18,679 nucleotides of DNA from an uncultured Phascolarctobacterium sp. (GTDB lineage: Bacteria; Bacillota; Negativicutes; Acidaminococcales; Acidaminococcaceae): positions 1-18,679 of the forward strand of contig CASEGD010000018.1 of the NCBI GenBank assembly GCA_949287345.1. The letters run 5' to 3'. Positions 1-7,428 of this stretch are shown one piece after another. Position 1 is the stretch's first letter, and each line of letters begins with the position of its first letter. Made by a program: the position numbers and the translations under genes. Under the pieces are notes generated by a model. That model was not told the DNA's origin and made no database searches. It was given only the letters and a program-made list of their open reading frames with translations.

Positions 1-638
1 TGGCGGTGGATTTGCCGCACGAAATCCGCGGCACGCACATGAGCCGTTTTGTGGAATGCATGCAGACGGTCGGCACCGTCAGCCCCAACGGGCTGGAAGA
101 AGTGCTGGACACTTTAAAAACGCATTTGCAGGCCGAAAAAGCCTTTATCCGCATGGAGTTTCCGTATTTTATTTGTAAAACGTCGCCGGTAACGGGGCAG
201 CGCGCGCCGATGGACTTAAACTGCGTGCTGACCGCCGAAAAACAGGACGAGTTTAAGCTGCGCATTATGGCGGAAGTGCCGGTGCAGACTCTGTGCCCGT
301 GCAGCAAGGAAATAAGCGACTACGGCGCGCATAACCAGCGTGCGCTGGCGCGGATTGAAATTGAAGCGGACGGGCTTGTGTGGATTGAAGAACTGGCGGC
401 AATGGCCGACGCCGGTGCAAGCGCGCCCGTTTACAGCCTGCTGAAACGCCCGGACGAGAAATTTGTAACGGAAAAGGCTTACGATAACCCGCGCTTTGTA
501 GAGGATGCTGTGCGCGAAATTGCGCTGCGCCTTGAAGCCGACAAGCGCATTAAATGGTACGAGGTTACGGTGGAAAGCATTGAAAGCATCCATAACCATA
601 ACGCTTTTGCCTGTGTGGAAAAGGGCTGGCAGCCATGA
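1..638 (+). CDS. folE2: GTP cyclohydrolase FolE2 (type IB), 5' end missing
   Basis: Converts GTP to 7,8-dihydroneopterin triphosphate, the first step of folate (and queuosine-type) pterin synthesis, in the cytoplasm. The reading frame is already open at base 3 and begins with A-V-D-L-P-H-E-I-R-G-T-H-M-S-R-F, an internal FolE2 motif, so the true start lies upstream of the window; the GTG at 6 is an internal valine. The family's cysteine motif L-C-P-C-S-K-E-I-S-D-Y-G-A-H-N-Q-R is present, with its Cys codons at 294-296 and 300-302, and the C-terminal I-H-N-H-N-A-F-A motif is intact. About 211 residues are seen of a family length near 260. The stop codon overlaps the folP start in an ATGA, so the two are translationally coupled. 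FolE2 is the alternative, non-zinc-dependent form to FolE; identification is from motifs and the folate gene context. Confidence 0.95.
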   Translation, partial: AVDLPHEIRGTHMSRFVECMQTVGTVSPNGLEEVLDTLKTHLQAEKAFIRMEFPYFICKTSPVTGQRAPMDLNCVLTAEKQDEFKLRIMAEVPVQTLCPCSKEISDYGAHNQRALARIEIEADGLVWIEELAAMADAGASAPVYSLLKRPDEKFVTEKAYDNPRFVEDAVREIALRLEADKRIKWYEVTVESIESIHNHNAFACVEKGWQP

Positions 639-1813
639 TTATAAAACTGAACGAACATAACTTACAGCGCGAAATTGCCCGGCTTGGCGTACACCCCGCC
701 AGCTGCGGCATTTTTGCCGCTAAAAGCAAAATACTGCCGCTGAAGCTGACGCAGGTACGCACACCGGCGGCCAACATTTTAAAGCAGGAAATGCTGGCGG
801 CGGGCGGCGATTGCGCTGTGCCCGGCAGCTGCATTTTAAACGAAACAAAATATGTGGACGCAGTGCTTTTGGGTACGGTTAAACATTACCGCATTCTGGC
901 GCGCAAGCTGGCGCAGATGCCGTTCTTCGGTTTGGCGCAGGTGCGCGAGGACTTGCAGAAATTTTTAGCGGCACAGCAGCCGGTAACGCTGCTGGCGGAC
1001 GGGCGCAAGCTTACTTATGAAAAGCTGCGCATAATGGGCATTTTAAATGTAACGCCCGATTCGTTTTACAGCGGTTCGCGCGTCGGCGCGGATGTTGTGG
1101 CAAGGGCGGAGCAGATGCTGGCGGACGGCGCTGATATTTTAGACATCGGCGGCGAAAGCACGCGCCCGGGCAGCGACGCCGTAAGCGTGGAAGAAGAAAT
1201 CAGCCGCGTAGTGCCTGCCGTTGAAGCAGTAAAAAAAGCGTTGCCGCAAAGCATTGTTTCTGTCGATACTTACCATGCCGCTACGGCGCAGGCAGCCATT
1301 AACGCCGGTGCGGATATTATTAACGACGTTACCGCTTTAACCGGCGACGAATCTATGGCGCAGGTTGCCGCTGACGCAAAAGTGCCGGTGGTTTTAATGC
1401 ACATGCGCGGTACGCCTAAAAACATGCAGCAGCAGTGTGAATATACCAATGTTGTAACGGAAGTGGCGGCTTATTTAAAACAACGCGCAGAAGAACTTTC
1501 CGAGCTTGGCATAGACGCCGGTAAAATTATTCTTGACCCCGGCATCGGCTTTGCCAAAAATACGGAGCAGAACATTGCGCTGCTGCAAGGGCTGGACGCT
1601 CTTACGGGGCTTGGCTATCCGGTGCTTTTAGCGGCTTCGCGCAAAACAGTTATCGGCGAAACGCTGGGAGAGCTGCCGCCGCAGGAAAGGCTTGAAGGGA
1701 CAATTGCTTTAAGCTGCCAGGCCGTTTATGCCGGTGCGCAGATGGTGCGCGTGCACGATGTTAAAGAAAACGTGCGTGCCGTGCGGATGCTGGAGGCGGT
1801 TTTATGCAGGTAA
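635..1813 (+). CDS. folP: Dihydropteroate synthase FolP with N-terminal extension
   Basis: Condenses 6-hydroxymethyl-7,8-dihydropterin pyrophosphate with p-aminobenzoate to give dihydropteroate; target of sulfonamides. The TIM-barrel DHPS domain spans roughly residues 131-392 and shows all expected motifs in order: M-G-I-L-N-V-T-P-D-S-F (from 134), D-I-G-G-E-S-T-R-P-G, S-V-D-T, D-I-I-N-D-V, M-H-M-R-G-T-P, L-D-P-G-I-G-F, A-S-R-K and R-V-H-D-V. The protein has 392 residues against about 270-280 for E. coli-type FolP. The extra approximately 130 N-terminal residues include a segment ending in A-N-I-L-K-Q-E-M-L-A-A-G-G-D, which I recall from long clostridial FolP proteins; its function is unknown to me. 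The ATG at 635 is supported by the 4-bp overlap with folE2. The next gene, folK, starts 10 bp before this stop. Confidence 0.95.
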   Translation: MIIKLNEHNLQREIARLGVHPASCGIFAAKSKILPLKLTQVRTPAANILKQEMLAAGGDCAVPGSCILNETKYVDAVLLGTVKHYRILARKLAQMPFFGLAQVREDLQKFLAAQQPVTLLADGRKLTYEKLRIMGILNVTPDSFYSGSRVGADVVARAEQMLADGADILDIGGESTRPGSDAVSVEEEISRVVPAVEAVKKALPQSIVSVDTYHAATAQAAINAGADIINDVTALTGDESMAQVAADAKVPVVLMHMRGTPKNMQQQCEYTNVVTEVAAYLKQRAEELSELGIDAGKIILDPGIGFAKNTEQNIALLQGLDALTGLGYPVLLAASRKTVIGETLGELPPQERLEGTIALSCQAVYAGAQMVRVHDVKENVRAVRMLEAVLCR

Positions 1814-2280
1814 CGGCTTATGTGGCATTGGGGACAAATCTTGGCAGTTTAAGGGAAAACCTTGACGGAGCATTAATGCGCCTGCGCGAAAAGGGCTTGC
1901 AGATAACAAAGGTTTCGTCGTATATCGATACCGACCCTTATGGCGTTACCGACCAGCCGCGCTTTTTAAATGCGGTATGCGAAGTGCAGACGGAGCTTTT
2001 GCCGAGGCAGCTGCTTGAAATGCTGCTGCAAACAGAACTGGAAATGGGCAGGGTACGCCTGCGCCGCTGGGGCGAGCGCATTATAGATTTGGATTTGCTT
2101 TTTTACGGCGATGAGATTATTAATGAGCCTAATCTTATTGTGCCGCATCCTGATATGCAGAACCGCGATTTTGTGCTGCGCCCGCTGGCAGAGATTGCGC
2201 CCCAGAAACAGCACCCGCTGCTGCACAAAACCATGGCGCAGCTGTGGCAGGAATATTTACAAAAGAAGGAACAACAATGA
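1804..2280 (+). CDS. folK: Hydroxymethyldihydropterin pyrophosphokinase FolK
   Basis: HPPK transfers pyrophosphate from ATP to 6-hydroxymethyl-7,8-dihydropterin, making the substrate for FolP just upstream. At 158 residues it has normal family length. Seen: the N-terminal Y-V-A-L-G-T-N-L-G motif, the pterin-side segment Y-G-V-T-D-Q-P-R-F-L-N-A-V, and the signature R-R-W-G-E-R-I-I-D-L-D-L-L-F-Y-G at residues 87-102 with the two magnesium-binding aspartates D95 and D97, followed by P-H-P. It overlaps folP by 10 bp and its TGA overlaps the ATG of pepT, so it sits inside one operon. No dihydroneopterin aldolase (folB) gene is in the window; it may lie upstream or elsewhere. Confidence 0.96.
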   Translation: MQVTAYVALGTNLGSLRENLDGALMRLREKGLQITKVSSYIDTDPYGVTDQPRFLNAVCEVQTELLPRQLLEMLLQTELEMGRVRLRRWGERIIDLDLLFYGDEIINEPNLIVPHPDMQNRDFVLRPLAEIAPQKQHPLLHKTMAQLWQEYLQKKEQQ

Positions 2281-3497
2281 ACTACGAACTTGACGCGGAA
2301 CGCCTTGTAAAAAGGTTTACCGCTTACGCACAGATAAACACCGCTTCCGATGAGAGAAGCACGCAGCTGCCCAGCAGCGAAGGCCAGTGGCAGCTTGCCG
2401 AATACTTAAAAAACGAACTGACGGCGCTGGGGCTTACGGACGTTAAAGTAACCGATAAGTGCTATGTGCTGGCTGAACTGCCCGCCAATACGGAGGCGCC
2501 GGTTATCGGGCTTATTGCCCACATGGATACCAGCGGTGAGGCGAGCGGAGAAAACGTACAGGTAACCATACACAAAGCGTGGGACGGCAGCGACATTAAG
2601 CTGGCGGAAAACTGCATTATCAGCACGAAAGACTTCCCAGAAATTTTGGCCTACCAAGGGCAGGACATTTTAACCGCAGGCGGCAGTACCCTGCTTGGCG
2701 CAGATGACAAGGCTGGCATTGCGGCTATCGTCAGCGCTTGCGAATATCTTTTGGCTCATCCGGAAATTAAGCACGGCAAAATTTTGCTGGCGTTTACGCC
2801 GGATGAAGAAATAGGGCGCGGCACGGACGGTTTCCCGCTGGACGAGTTTAAGGCGGATTTTGCCTACACCGTCGATGGCGGTGCGCTGGGCGAACTGAAT
2901 TATGAAACCTTTAACGCCTGCAACGCCAAAATAATTTTTAACGGCGTTTCCGTGCACACGGGCAGCGCCAAAAACAAAATGCGCAACGCCGTAACTATGG
3001 CGGCAGAATGGCAAATGGCACTGCCGCAGGGCGAAAAGCCGGAATACACCGAAAACTACGAAGGCTTTTACCACTGCCTGCGCATTGAAGGCGGCACCGA
3101 CCGCGTGGAGCTGGAGATGATTTTGCGCGACCACGATAAAACCATTCTGGAAAAACGCAAGCAGCTTTTAATTGACCTGGCTGCGTTTATGAACGCCAAA
3201 TACGGCGCTGGCAGCGTGGAATGCAATTTGCAGGATATGTACTGCAACATGAAGGAATACATTACACCGGTGTTTGAAATTGTGGAGCGTGCCGAAAACG
3301 CCATGCGCACGGCAGGCATTGAGCCTCAGCTTATCCCTGTGCGCGGCGGCACGGACGGTTCGCGCCTTTCGGAAATGGGTTTGCCGTGCCCCAACATTTT
3401 TACCGGCGGGCATAACTTCCACGGGCGCTTTGAATACCTGCCCGTGCCTTCGCTGATAAAATGCACCGAAGTGCTGTTGAATATTGTAAAAGCGTAA
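2277..3497 (+). CDS. pepT: Peptidase T (tripeptide aminopeptidase)
   Basis: Cytoplasmic M20 metallopeptidase that removes the N-terminal residue from tripeptides, using two zinc ions. The start chosen is the ATG at 2277, which overlaps the folK stop (ATGA) and follows an A-rich AAGAAGGA ribosome site about 7 bases upstream; an in-frame ATG at 2244 lies inside folK without such a site. This gives 406 residues, the usual PepT length. Metal and catalytic motifs are complete: A-H-M-D at 81-84 (His82, Asp84), G-A-D-D-K-A-G at 141-147 (Asp143), D-E-E at 176-178 (catalytic Glu177 and ligand Glu178), T-V-D-G-G (Asp200) and T-G-G-H-N-F-H-G (His379). The dimerisation-domain motif H-T-G-S-A-K-N-K-M-R-N-A is present. 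It is the last gene before a terminator. The coupling of a peptidase to folate genes looks like genomic convenience rather than shared function. Confidence 0.96.
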   Translation: MNYELDAERLVKRFTAYAQINTASDERSTQLPSSEGQWQLAEYLKNELTALGLTDVKVTDKCYVLAELPANTEAPVIGLIAHMDTSGEASGENVQVTIHKAWDGSDIKLAENCIISTKDFPEILAYQGQDILTAGGSTLLGADDKAGIAAIVSACEYLLAHPEIKHGKILLAFTPDEEIGRGTDGFPLDEFKADFAYTVDGGALGELNYETFNACNAKIIFNGVSVHTGSAKNKMRNAVTMAAEWQMALPQGEKPEYTENYEGFYHCLRIEGGTDRVELEMILRDHDKTILEKRKQLLIDLAAFMNAKYGAGSVECNLQDMYCNMKEYITPVFEIVERAENAMRTAGIEPQLIPVRGGTDGSRLSEMGLPCPNIFTGGHNFHGRFEYLPVPSLIKCTEVLLNIVKA

Positions 3498-3521
3498 AAA
3501 TTAAACAGTTACAGCTAAAAT

Positions 3522-3556
3522 AAAAAAACTCCGCAGTTTTGCTGCGGAGTTTTTTC
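3522..3556. terminator. Bidirectional hairpin terminator (pepT / autotransporter)
   Basis: A perfect 9-bp stem, ACTCCGCAG (3528-3536) with CTGCGGAGT (3542-3550), encloses the loop TTTTG. It is preceded by an A-run and followed by a T-run, so it can terminate the plus-strand folate/pepT transcript and the converging minus-strand autotransporter transcript. The same stem and loop occur again at 5885-5907. Confidence 0.9.
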
Positions 3557-3570
3557 TATATATGGAATTA

Positions 3571-5793
3571 TTAGAAGCTGTATCTGATACCTGCGTTCCA
3601 TTTCCAGTCGGTTGTAATGTCGCCGCCGTAAGTTTTTTCAATATCAAAATACAGGTGCGTTGCGTCGCTGAGGTTAATGTTGGTACCTACGCCAACTTCG
3701 CACCAGCCGCCGCCAAGGTCTTCATCAAAATGTCTTTCTTTTCCGTTGGCGTTCGTAAAGGTTACGCCTGTTTCACCGTCAAAATCGTACAGGTAAGAAG
3801 CACGCAGGTAAACATTGCCGTTATGCAAATCTTTACCAAATCTTACACCGGCGCGTCCGATAAGGCTTTCCATGCCTTCCTGTGCTACCTTGATTTCACC
3901 GGCCTGATAATTTGCACTGCCGACATGACCGTAAGTCAGTTGTGCCTGCGGCTCAATCCAGAAACCATTGCCCTGCTGGAAGCGTTTGCCGACTTCTACA
4001 CCGATAGAATAGCCGTTAGCGTCATATTCGCCATCGCCCCAGGTATTTCTTAAATCGTGGTTCAGGCGAGAATATTTACCTACGATATCAATATAGCTGC
4101 CGTCATCGTTCAGCTTGCTGCCGTAAAGCGTTAAGGTTTTGTGGTCCATTTCATAACTGCCGGTGTTATAGCCGCCGTCGCCATCGGTGTAGCTGAATGC
4201 AGCACCTACAGTCCAGTGCGGGTCAGTACTTAATTTTTCATCGTAGCCAAGCTGATAGGTATTGTACTGGCTGTTAAGGCTCTTATAATCGTTTTCGCCG
4301 CGTACCATACGTACCCAAACGCCGTGCTCGCCTTTGCTGTCACGCAGTTCGCCAAGGCGTTTATTCATATCGTCAAGGTCATTGCGCCAGCTGATCAAAC
4401 CCAAAGCGCCAACTTCTTCAGTACCGAAAACATCGGGGTTTTTAATGGTTTCAATATCGGTAACAGTGCCGTCTTCATCTACCGTGCCTTCGCCGCCGTC
4501 AAAAATGTCGCCCGGGTCTTGTTCAACGTGTGCGCCGGTAGGTGCAAGGATTTCAGGAAGTTTGCTTCCTTCTTCACCTTCGTATTCACGTGTCATTTTT
4601 ACAACATATGCCAGTCTCTGCAAATCGTTTTCAAGGTTGCCGGTATTGTTTGTGTTGGCGCCAACGACTGTCATATTGCTGCAATTAATTTCATCACCTG
4701 TGGGATTGGTTTTATCATTAACATGGATATATACGCCTTTAGTATAATCAGCTTTATATTCATCCATACTACTGTAATTATATTCATCTGTGCCGTTTAC
4801 GTTGATAGTCAGTTTCTCAACATCAAAATTAATTTTGTCGCCACGCCAGTCTGTTTTTGTGCCGTCGCCAACACCACCAAAATCGGCTTTTGCGTTTTTA
4901 CCTAAATTAATGATTACGTTATCGCCTTTAATGTCAATAGCACTACAATTTATCGTACCTGAATATTCATAGATTGATGTTTTGAATTCTGCATTATCGC
5001 CAATAGTAATGTTATTTAAGTTAAAGGTAGCAGTATTGGTATTTACATCACCTAATGTTTGTAAAGAAAAATTACCGTCTTCTACTACTTCAATATCTTT
5101 TAATGTGGCTGAACTGTCATAATTTAGCTGAACTTTAGTTTTTCCGTCAGCGATTATTTTGTCAGCTGTAAATGTAGAACCGTTATAAACTTCTACACGA
5201 GCATCTTGTTCATCAGTGTCATTTTGGAGAAAAACATTTTTTACTATAGCATTTACTTTTTCTCCGTTATCTGTGTTTCCGTTAACGGATCCTATAACTA
5301 AACCTGTTTTAATACCGTGTGATTCAACAACTATGTTTTCAACGTTTTTGAGAACATCTTCGTTTAATACTTGTAAACCAGTTGCCATTTGTGAATTTAT
5401 ATCACTTTTTGTGCCAATAATGCGTAATTCATTAGCTGTTAGCTTTGCAGATAAACCATGTATGTAATCGAATTTATCTTTTGAACCACGAAAAATAAAT
5501 TTATCGACAGTAATGGCACCTGCTATTTCATCACTATTGTTAGTGAGAATATCCAAAGTGCCGGTTTCAATAGTGCCGGTATTATTAAAAGTACCGCCGT
5601 CAACAGTTATGCTTTCACTTGCATTAACAGTACCAGCGTTATAAAAAGATTCGTTTGTGCCTACTGCGATAACATCTTTGTTGTGTTCTGCACCTGGTCC
5701 AACGTTAACACTATTCGCATAAGCACTGCCGGTAATTACAAAAGCCATCAGCGCGCTTAAAGCAAAAGCCTTTCTTAAATTATGTTTTTTCAT
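3571..5793 (-). CDS. Autotransporter-type outer-membrane protein
   Basis: Predicted surface protein of the type V (autotransporter) class. It has 740 residues: a signal peptide (residues 1-26, basic K-K-H-N-L-R-K start, hydrophobic core, S-A-Y-A cleavage site); a repetitive Asn/Asp/Thr-rich passenger (about 27-440) with beta-helix-like strands such as G-T-F-N-N-T-G-T-I-E-T-G-T-L; a Gly/Glu/Asp-rich linker; and a C-terminal beta-barrel (about 489-740) starting near E-H-G-V-W-V-R-M and ending in W-N-A-G-I-R-Y-S-F. The terminal Phe is the usual outer-membrane assembly signal. An AAAAGGAGGT ribosome site (5801-5810) lies 7 bases upstream of the ATG. The passenger DNA is visibly more AT-rich than the barrel DNA, suggesting an exchanged or fast-evolving passenger. 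Ligand and function are unknown; adhesin is only a guess. It is monocistronic between two near-identical terminators. Confidence 0.88.
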   Translation of the reverse strand: MKKHNLRKAFALSALMAFVITGSAYANSVNVGPGAEHNKDVIAVGTNESFYNAGTVNASESITVDGGTFNNTGTIETGTLDILTNNSDEIAGAITVDKFIFRGSKDKFDYIHGLSAKLTANELRIIGTKSDINSQMATGLQVLNEDVLKNVENIVVESHGIKTGLVIGSVNGNTDNGEKVNAIVKNVFLQNDTDEQDARVEVYNGSTFTADKIIADGKTKVQLNYDSSATLKDIEVVEDGNFSLQTLGDVNTNTATFNLNNITIGDNAEFKTSIYEYSGTINCSAIDIKGDNVIINLGKNAKADFGGVGDGTKTDWRGDKINFDVEKLTINVNGTDEYNYSSMDEYKADYTKGVYIHVNDKTNPTGDEINCSNMTVVGANTNNTGNLENDLQRLAYVVKMTREYEGEEGSKLPEILAPTGAHVEQDPGDIFDGGEGTVDEDGTVTDIETIKNPDVFGTEEVGALGLISWRNDLDDMNKRLGELRDSKGEHGVWVRMVRGENDYKSLNSQYNTYQLGYDEKLSTDPHWTVGAAFSYTDGDGGYNTGSYEMDHKTLTLYGSKLNDDGSYIDIVGKYSRLNHDLRNTWGDGEYDANGYSIGVEVGKRFQQGNGFWIEPQAQLTYGHVGSANYQAGEIKVAQEGMESLIGRAGVRFGKDLHNGNVYLRASYLYDFDGETGVTFTNANGKERHFDEDLGGGWCEVGVGTNINLSDATHLYFDIEKTYGGDITTDWKWNAGIRYSF

Positions 5794-5879
5794 ACAAACA
5801 ACCTCCTTTTAATGCAAAGACTGCGGCGATAATAATTATTTAAAACATTTATTGGAGTTTGTTTTTATTATAAAAAAAT

Positions 5880-5911
5880 AAAAAACTCCGCAGTTTTGCT
5901 GCGGAGTTTTT
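5880..5911 (-). terminator. Terminator of the HAD/pentapeptide operon
   Basis: The 9-bp stem ACTCCGCAG (5885-5893) and CTGCGGAGT (5899-5907) with loop TTTTG is identical to that at 3528-3550, with flanking A and T runs. On the minus strand it lies about 35 bp after the pentapeptide-repeat gene stop and before the autotransporter start, so it separates those two transcription units. Confidence 0.85.
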
Positions 5912-5942
5912 GTTTGCGCTGTTGTATTTCACCTATTAACTT

Positions 5943-6680
5943 TCAAAATTTTGCTTTGTCTTTAAACGCACGTCCAAAATCGGTAAGGGTTAAATCGGCG
6001 TAGCTGAAGTCGGCGTCGTCGAGCATGGCGCGGTCAAGGCGCGCACCGTTTAGCTGTGCGTGCTGCAATGTGGCGCGGGATAATCCTGCGTCCGTTAAAT
6101 CTGCGCCGGTAAGGTTTGCGCCCGTCATTTTGGCGTTGTACAAATTGGCGTGCGTTAAAACGGCGTCCGTTAGATTTGCTTTGTACAGCCAGCCGTAAGA
6201 TAAATTGGCATAGCTGAAATCGGCTTTGGCGGCGTTGGCGTTGTCCAGCGTTGCTTCCATAAGTTTGGCGTAGGCAAAGTTGGCGTTTGGCATCTCGCAG
6301 CCGCGCAGGCTTGTGCGGAACAGCGTTGCACCTCTGAAGTTTGCTTTATCCAGCTTGCTGCCGTTTAAATTGGCGTAGCTTAAATCCGCCCCTGCTAAAT
6401 CAGCGCTGCTTAAGGTGCAGTTAGCCAGTACGGCGCGGTGCAGGTTGGCGTTTTTTAAATCGGCGCCGGTAAAATCCGTGCCGTTAAAGCGTGCGCCGTT
6501 CAGGTCTGCGCCGCTTAAATCAATGCCTGCCAAATTCAGCCCGCTTAAATCCGCGCCGCTTAAATCGCCGCCGGGGCAGCTTACGCCGTTTTGTACAAGC
6601 TGCACATGGCAGCTGTTATAGGCAAGTGCCGCCGCCGGTAACGCCAGGCAGCACATCAGTGTCAGTAAAAATTTTTTCAT
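5943..6680 (-). CDS. Secreted pentapeptide-repeat protein
   Basis: 245 residues. The start is the ATG at 6680: it begins a clear signal peptide, M-K-K-F-L-L-T-L-M-C-C-L-A-L-P-A-A-A-L-A, with cleavage after A-L-A (residue 20), and has a GAGGTG ribosome site overlapping the upstream stop. An upstream extension of the frame to 6806 runs inside the HAD gene and is not credible. From about residue 37 to 235 the protein is almost entirely A(D/N)LXX pentapeptides (for example L-S-G-A-D-L-S-G-L-N-L-A-G-I-D-L), roughly forty, which by family knowledge fold as a right-handed quadrilateral beta-helix. Export to the periplasm or surface is predicted. Two cysteines flank the mature N-terminus (Y-N-S-C and V-S-C-P). 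It is co-transcribed with the HAD hydrolase 7 bp upstream. The molecular role of such exported proteins is unknown; a gyrase-mimic role (Qnr type) is unlikely for an exported protein. Confidence 0.88.
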   Translation of the reverse strand: MKKFLLTLMCCLALPAAALAYNSCHVQLVQNGVSCPGGDLSGADLSGLNLAGIDLSGADLNGARFNGTDFTGADLKNANLHRAVLANCTLSSADLAGADLSYANLNGSKLDKANFRGATLFRTSLRGCEMPNANFAYAKLMEATLDNANAAKADFSYANLSYGWLYKANLTDAVLTHANLYNAKMTGANLTGADLTDAGLSRATLQHAQLNGARLDRAMLDDADFSYADLTLTDFGRAFKDKAKF

Positions 6681-6687
6681 AAGCACC

Positions 6688-7380
6688 TCATTCGTTAAAC
6701 ATCTGCGCCAGCTCTTTGGGCTCGGCGGGCAGTTCGTCCAAAATTTTCCACGGCTCACATTCTGCAAGCTGCTCGCGCGTGTAGGTGCTGCCCGCCAAAA
6801 CTGCAAGGCAGCGCGCGCCGATGGCTTTTGCGCATTTTATATCGTTGGGCGTATCGCCGATAAAGAAGACGTCGCCGCCGGTAATTTCCTCATCCGGGTG
6901 CAGCAGCTGCAAGCGCCTTAAGGCGATTTTTGCAAGCTCGTCGCGGTCTTCGCTTAACTCGCCGCAGACGGCGTAATGGCTGTCAAAGTATTTATCGATA
7001 CCGTAACGGTTTAATTTGGCGTATGCGCCGGTGGTGGTGTTGCCGGTTAAAAGGCAGGTTGTAAATCCCTCAAGTCTGTAAAAATAAGCCAGCGTTTCCT
7101 CTACGTTCGGCATTAAGCGCCCCTGACGCTCCTTTAAATATTGCGGCAGCAGGCGGTGGTAGTTTATCAAAAGGTTGGCGGCGTCAAAGGTGCGGCAGCG
7201 CCCTTTGATGTCAATGCAGATTTGCTTGATAATCTGCGAATCGGTTGCGCCTGCCAGTGGATGCGAAAACTGAAAATCTTCAACGCCGAACTGCTCTTTA
7301 ATGCAGGCGCGTAATGCGTCCGCGCCCGCCATGCCGGTCAACAGCAGCGTGCCGTCGATATCCCAGAAAATGTATTTCAT
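6688..7380 (-). CDS. HAD-superfamily phosphatase (phosphoglycolate phosphatase-like)
   Basis: 230 residues, cytoplasmic. Motifs of the haloacid dehalogenase fold are all present: motif I D7-I-D9-G-T (nucleophile and acid/base), motif II L-L-T112-G-N, a candidate motif III Lys at 122, and motif IV G-D-T-P-N-D at 175-180 (Asp176, Asp180). The helical cap between residues about 15 and 90 places it with the subfamily IA phosphatases. Substrate cannot be told from sequence; small phosphorylated metabolites such as 2-phosphoglycolate are typical. The ATG at 7380 has a GGAGG site (7386-7390) five bases upstream. The pentapeptide gene follows after 7 bp, so they share a transcript. It starts just after the terminator hairpin of the SpeD-like gene, so either read-through or a promoter inside that gene drives it. 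Confidence 0.88.
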   Translation of the reverse strand: MKYIFWDIDGTLLLTGMAGADALRACIKEQFGVEDFQFSHPLAGATDSQIIKQICIDIKGRCRTFDAANLLINYHRLLPQYLKERQGRLMPNVEETLAYFYRLEGFTTCLLTGNTTTGAYAKLNRYGIDKYFDSHYAVCGELSEDRDELAKIALRRLQLLHPDEEITGGDVFFIGDTPNDIKCAKAIGARCLAVLAGSTYTREQLAECEPWKILDELPAEPKELAQMFNE

Positions 7381-7400
7381 AAAAACCTCCGTTATTACTA

Positions 7401-7428
7401 AAAGAAAAAGCTGCCGTTGGGCAGCGTT
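7401..7428 (-). terminator. Terminator after the SpeD-like gene
   Basis: On the minus strand, GCTGCC-CAAC-GGCAGC (7410-7425) is followed by TTTTTCTTT. It sits immediately after the stop codon of the SpeD-like gene and about 20 bp before the ribosome site of the HAD gene. The stem is only 6 bp, so partial read-through is possible. Confidence 0.75.

Noticed and set aside
2244..2276. pepT start at ATG 2244
   Set aside because: It lies within folK and lacks a ribosome site; the ATG at 2277 overlaps the folK stop and gives normal PepT length.
3562..5467. Plus-strand ORFs opposite the autotransporter
   Set aside because: They are antisense shadows of a gene with signal peptide, barrel and ribosome site, and have no recognisable protein features.
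6681..6806. Extended N-terminus of the pentapeptide-repeat protein
   Set aside because: It overlaps the HAD gene in another frame; the ATG at 6680 starts a textbook signal peptide.
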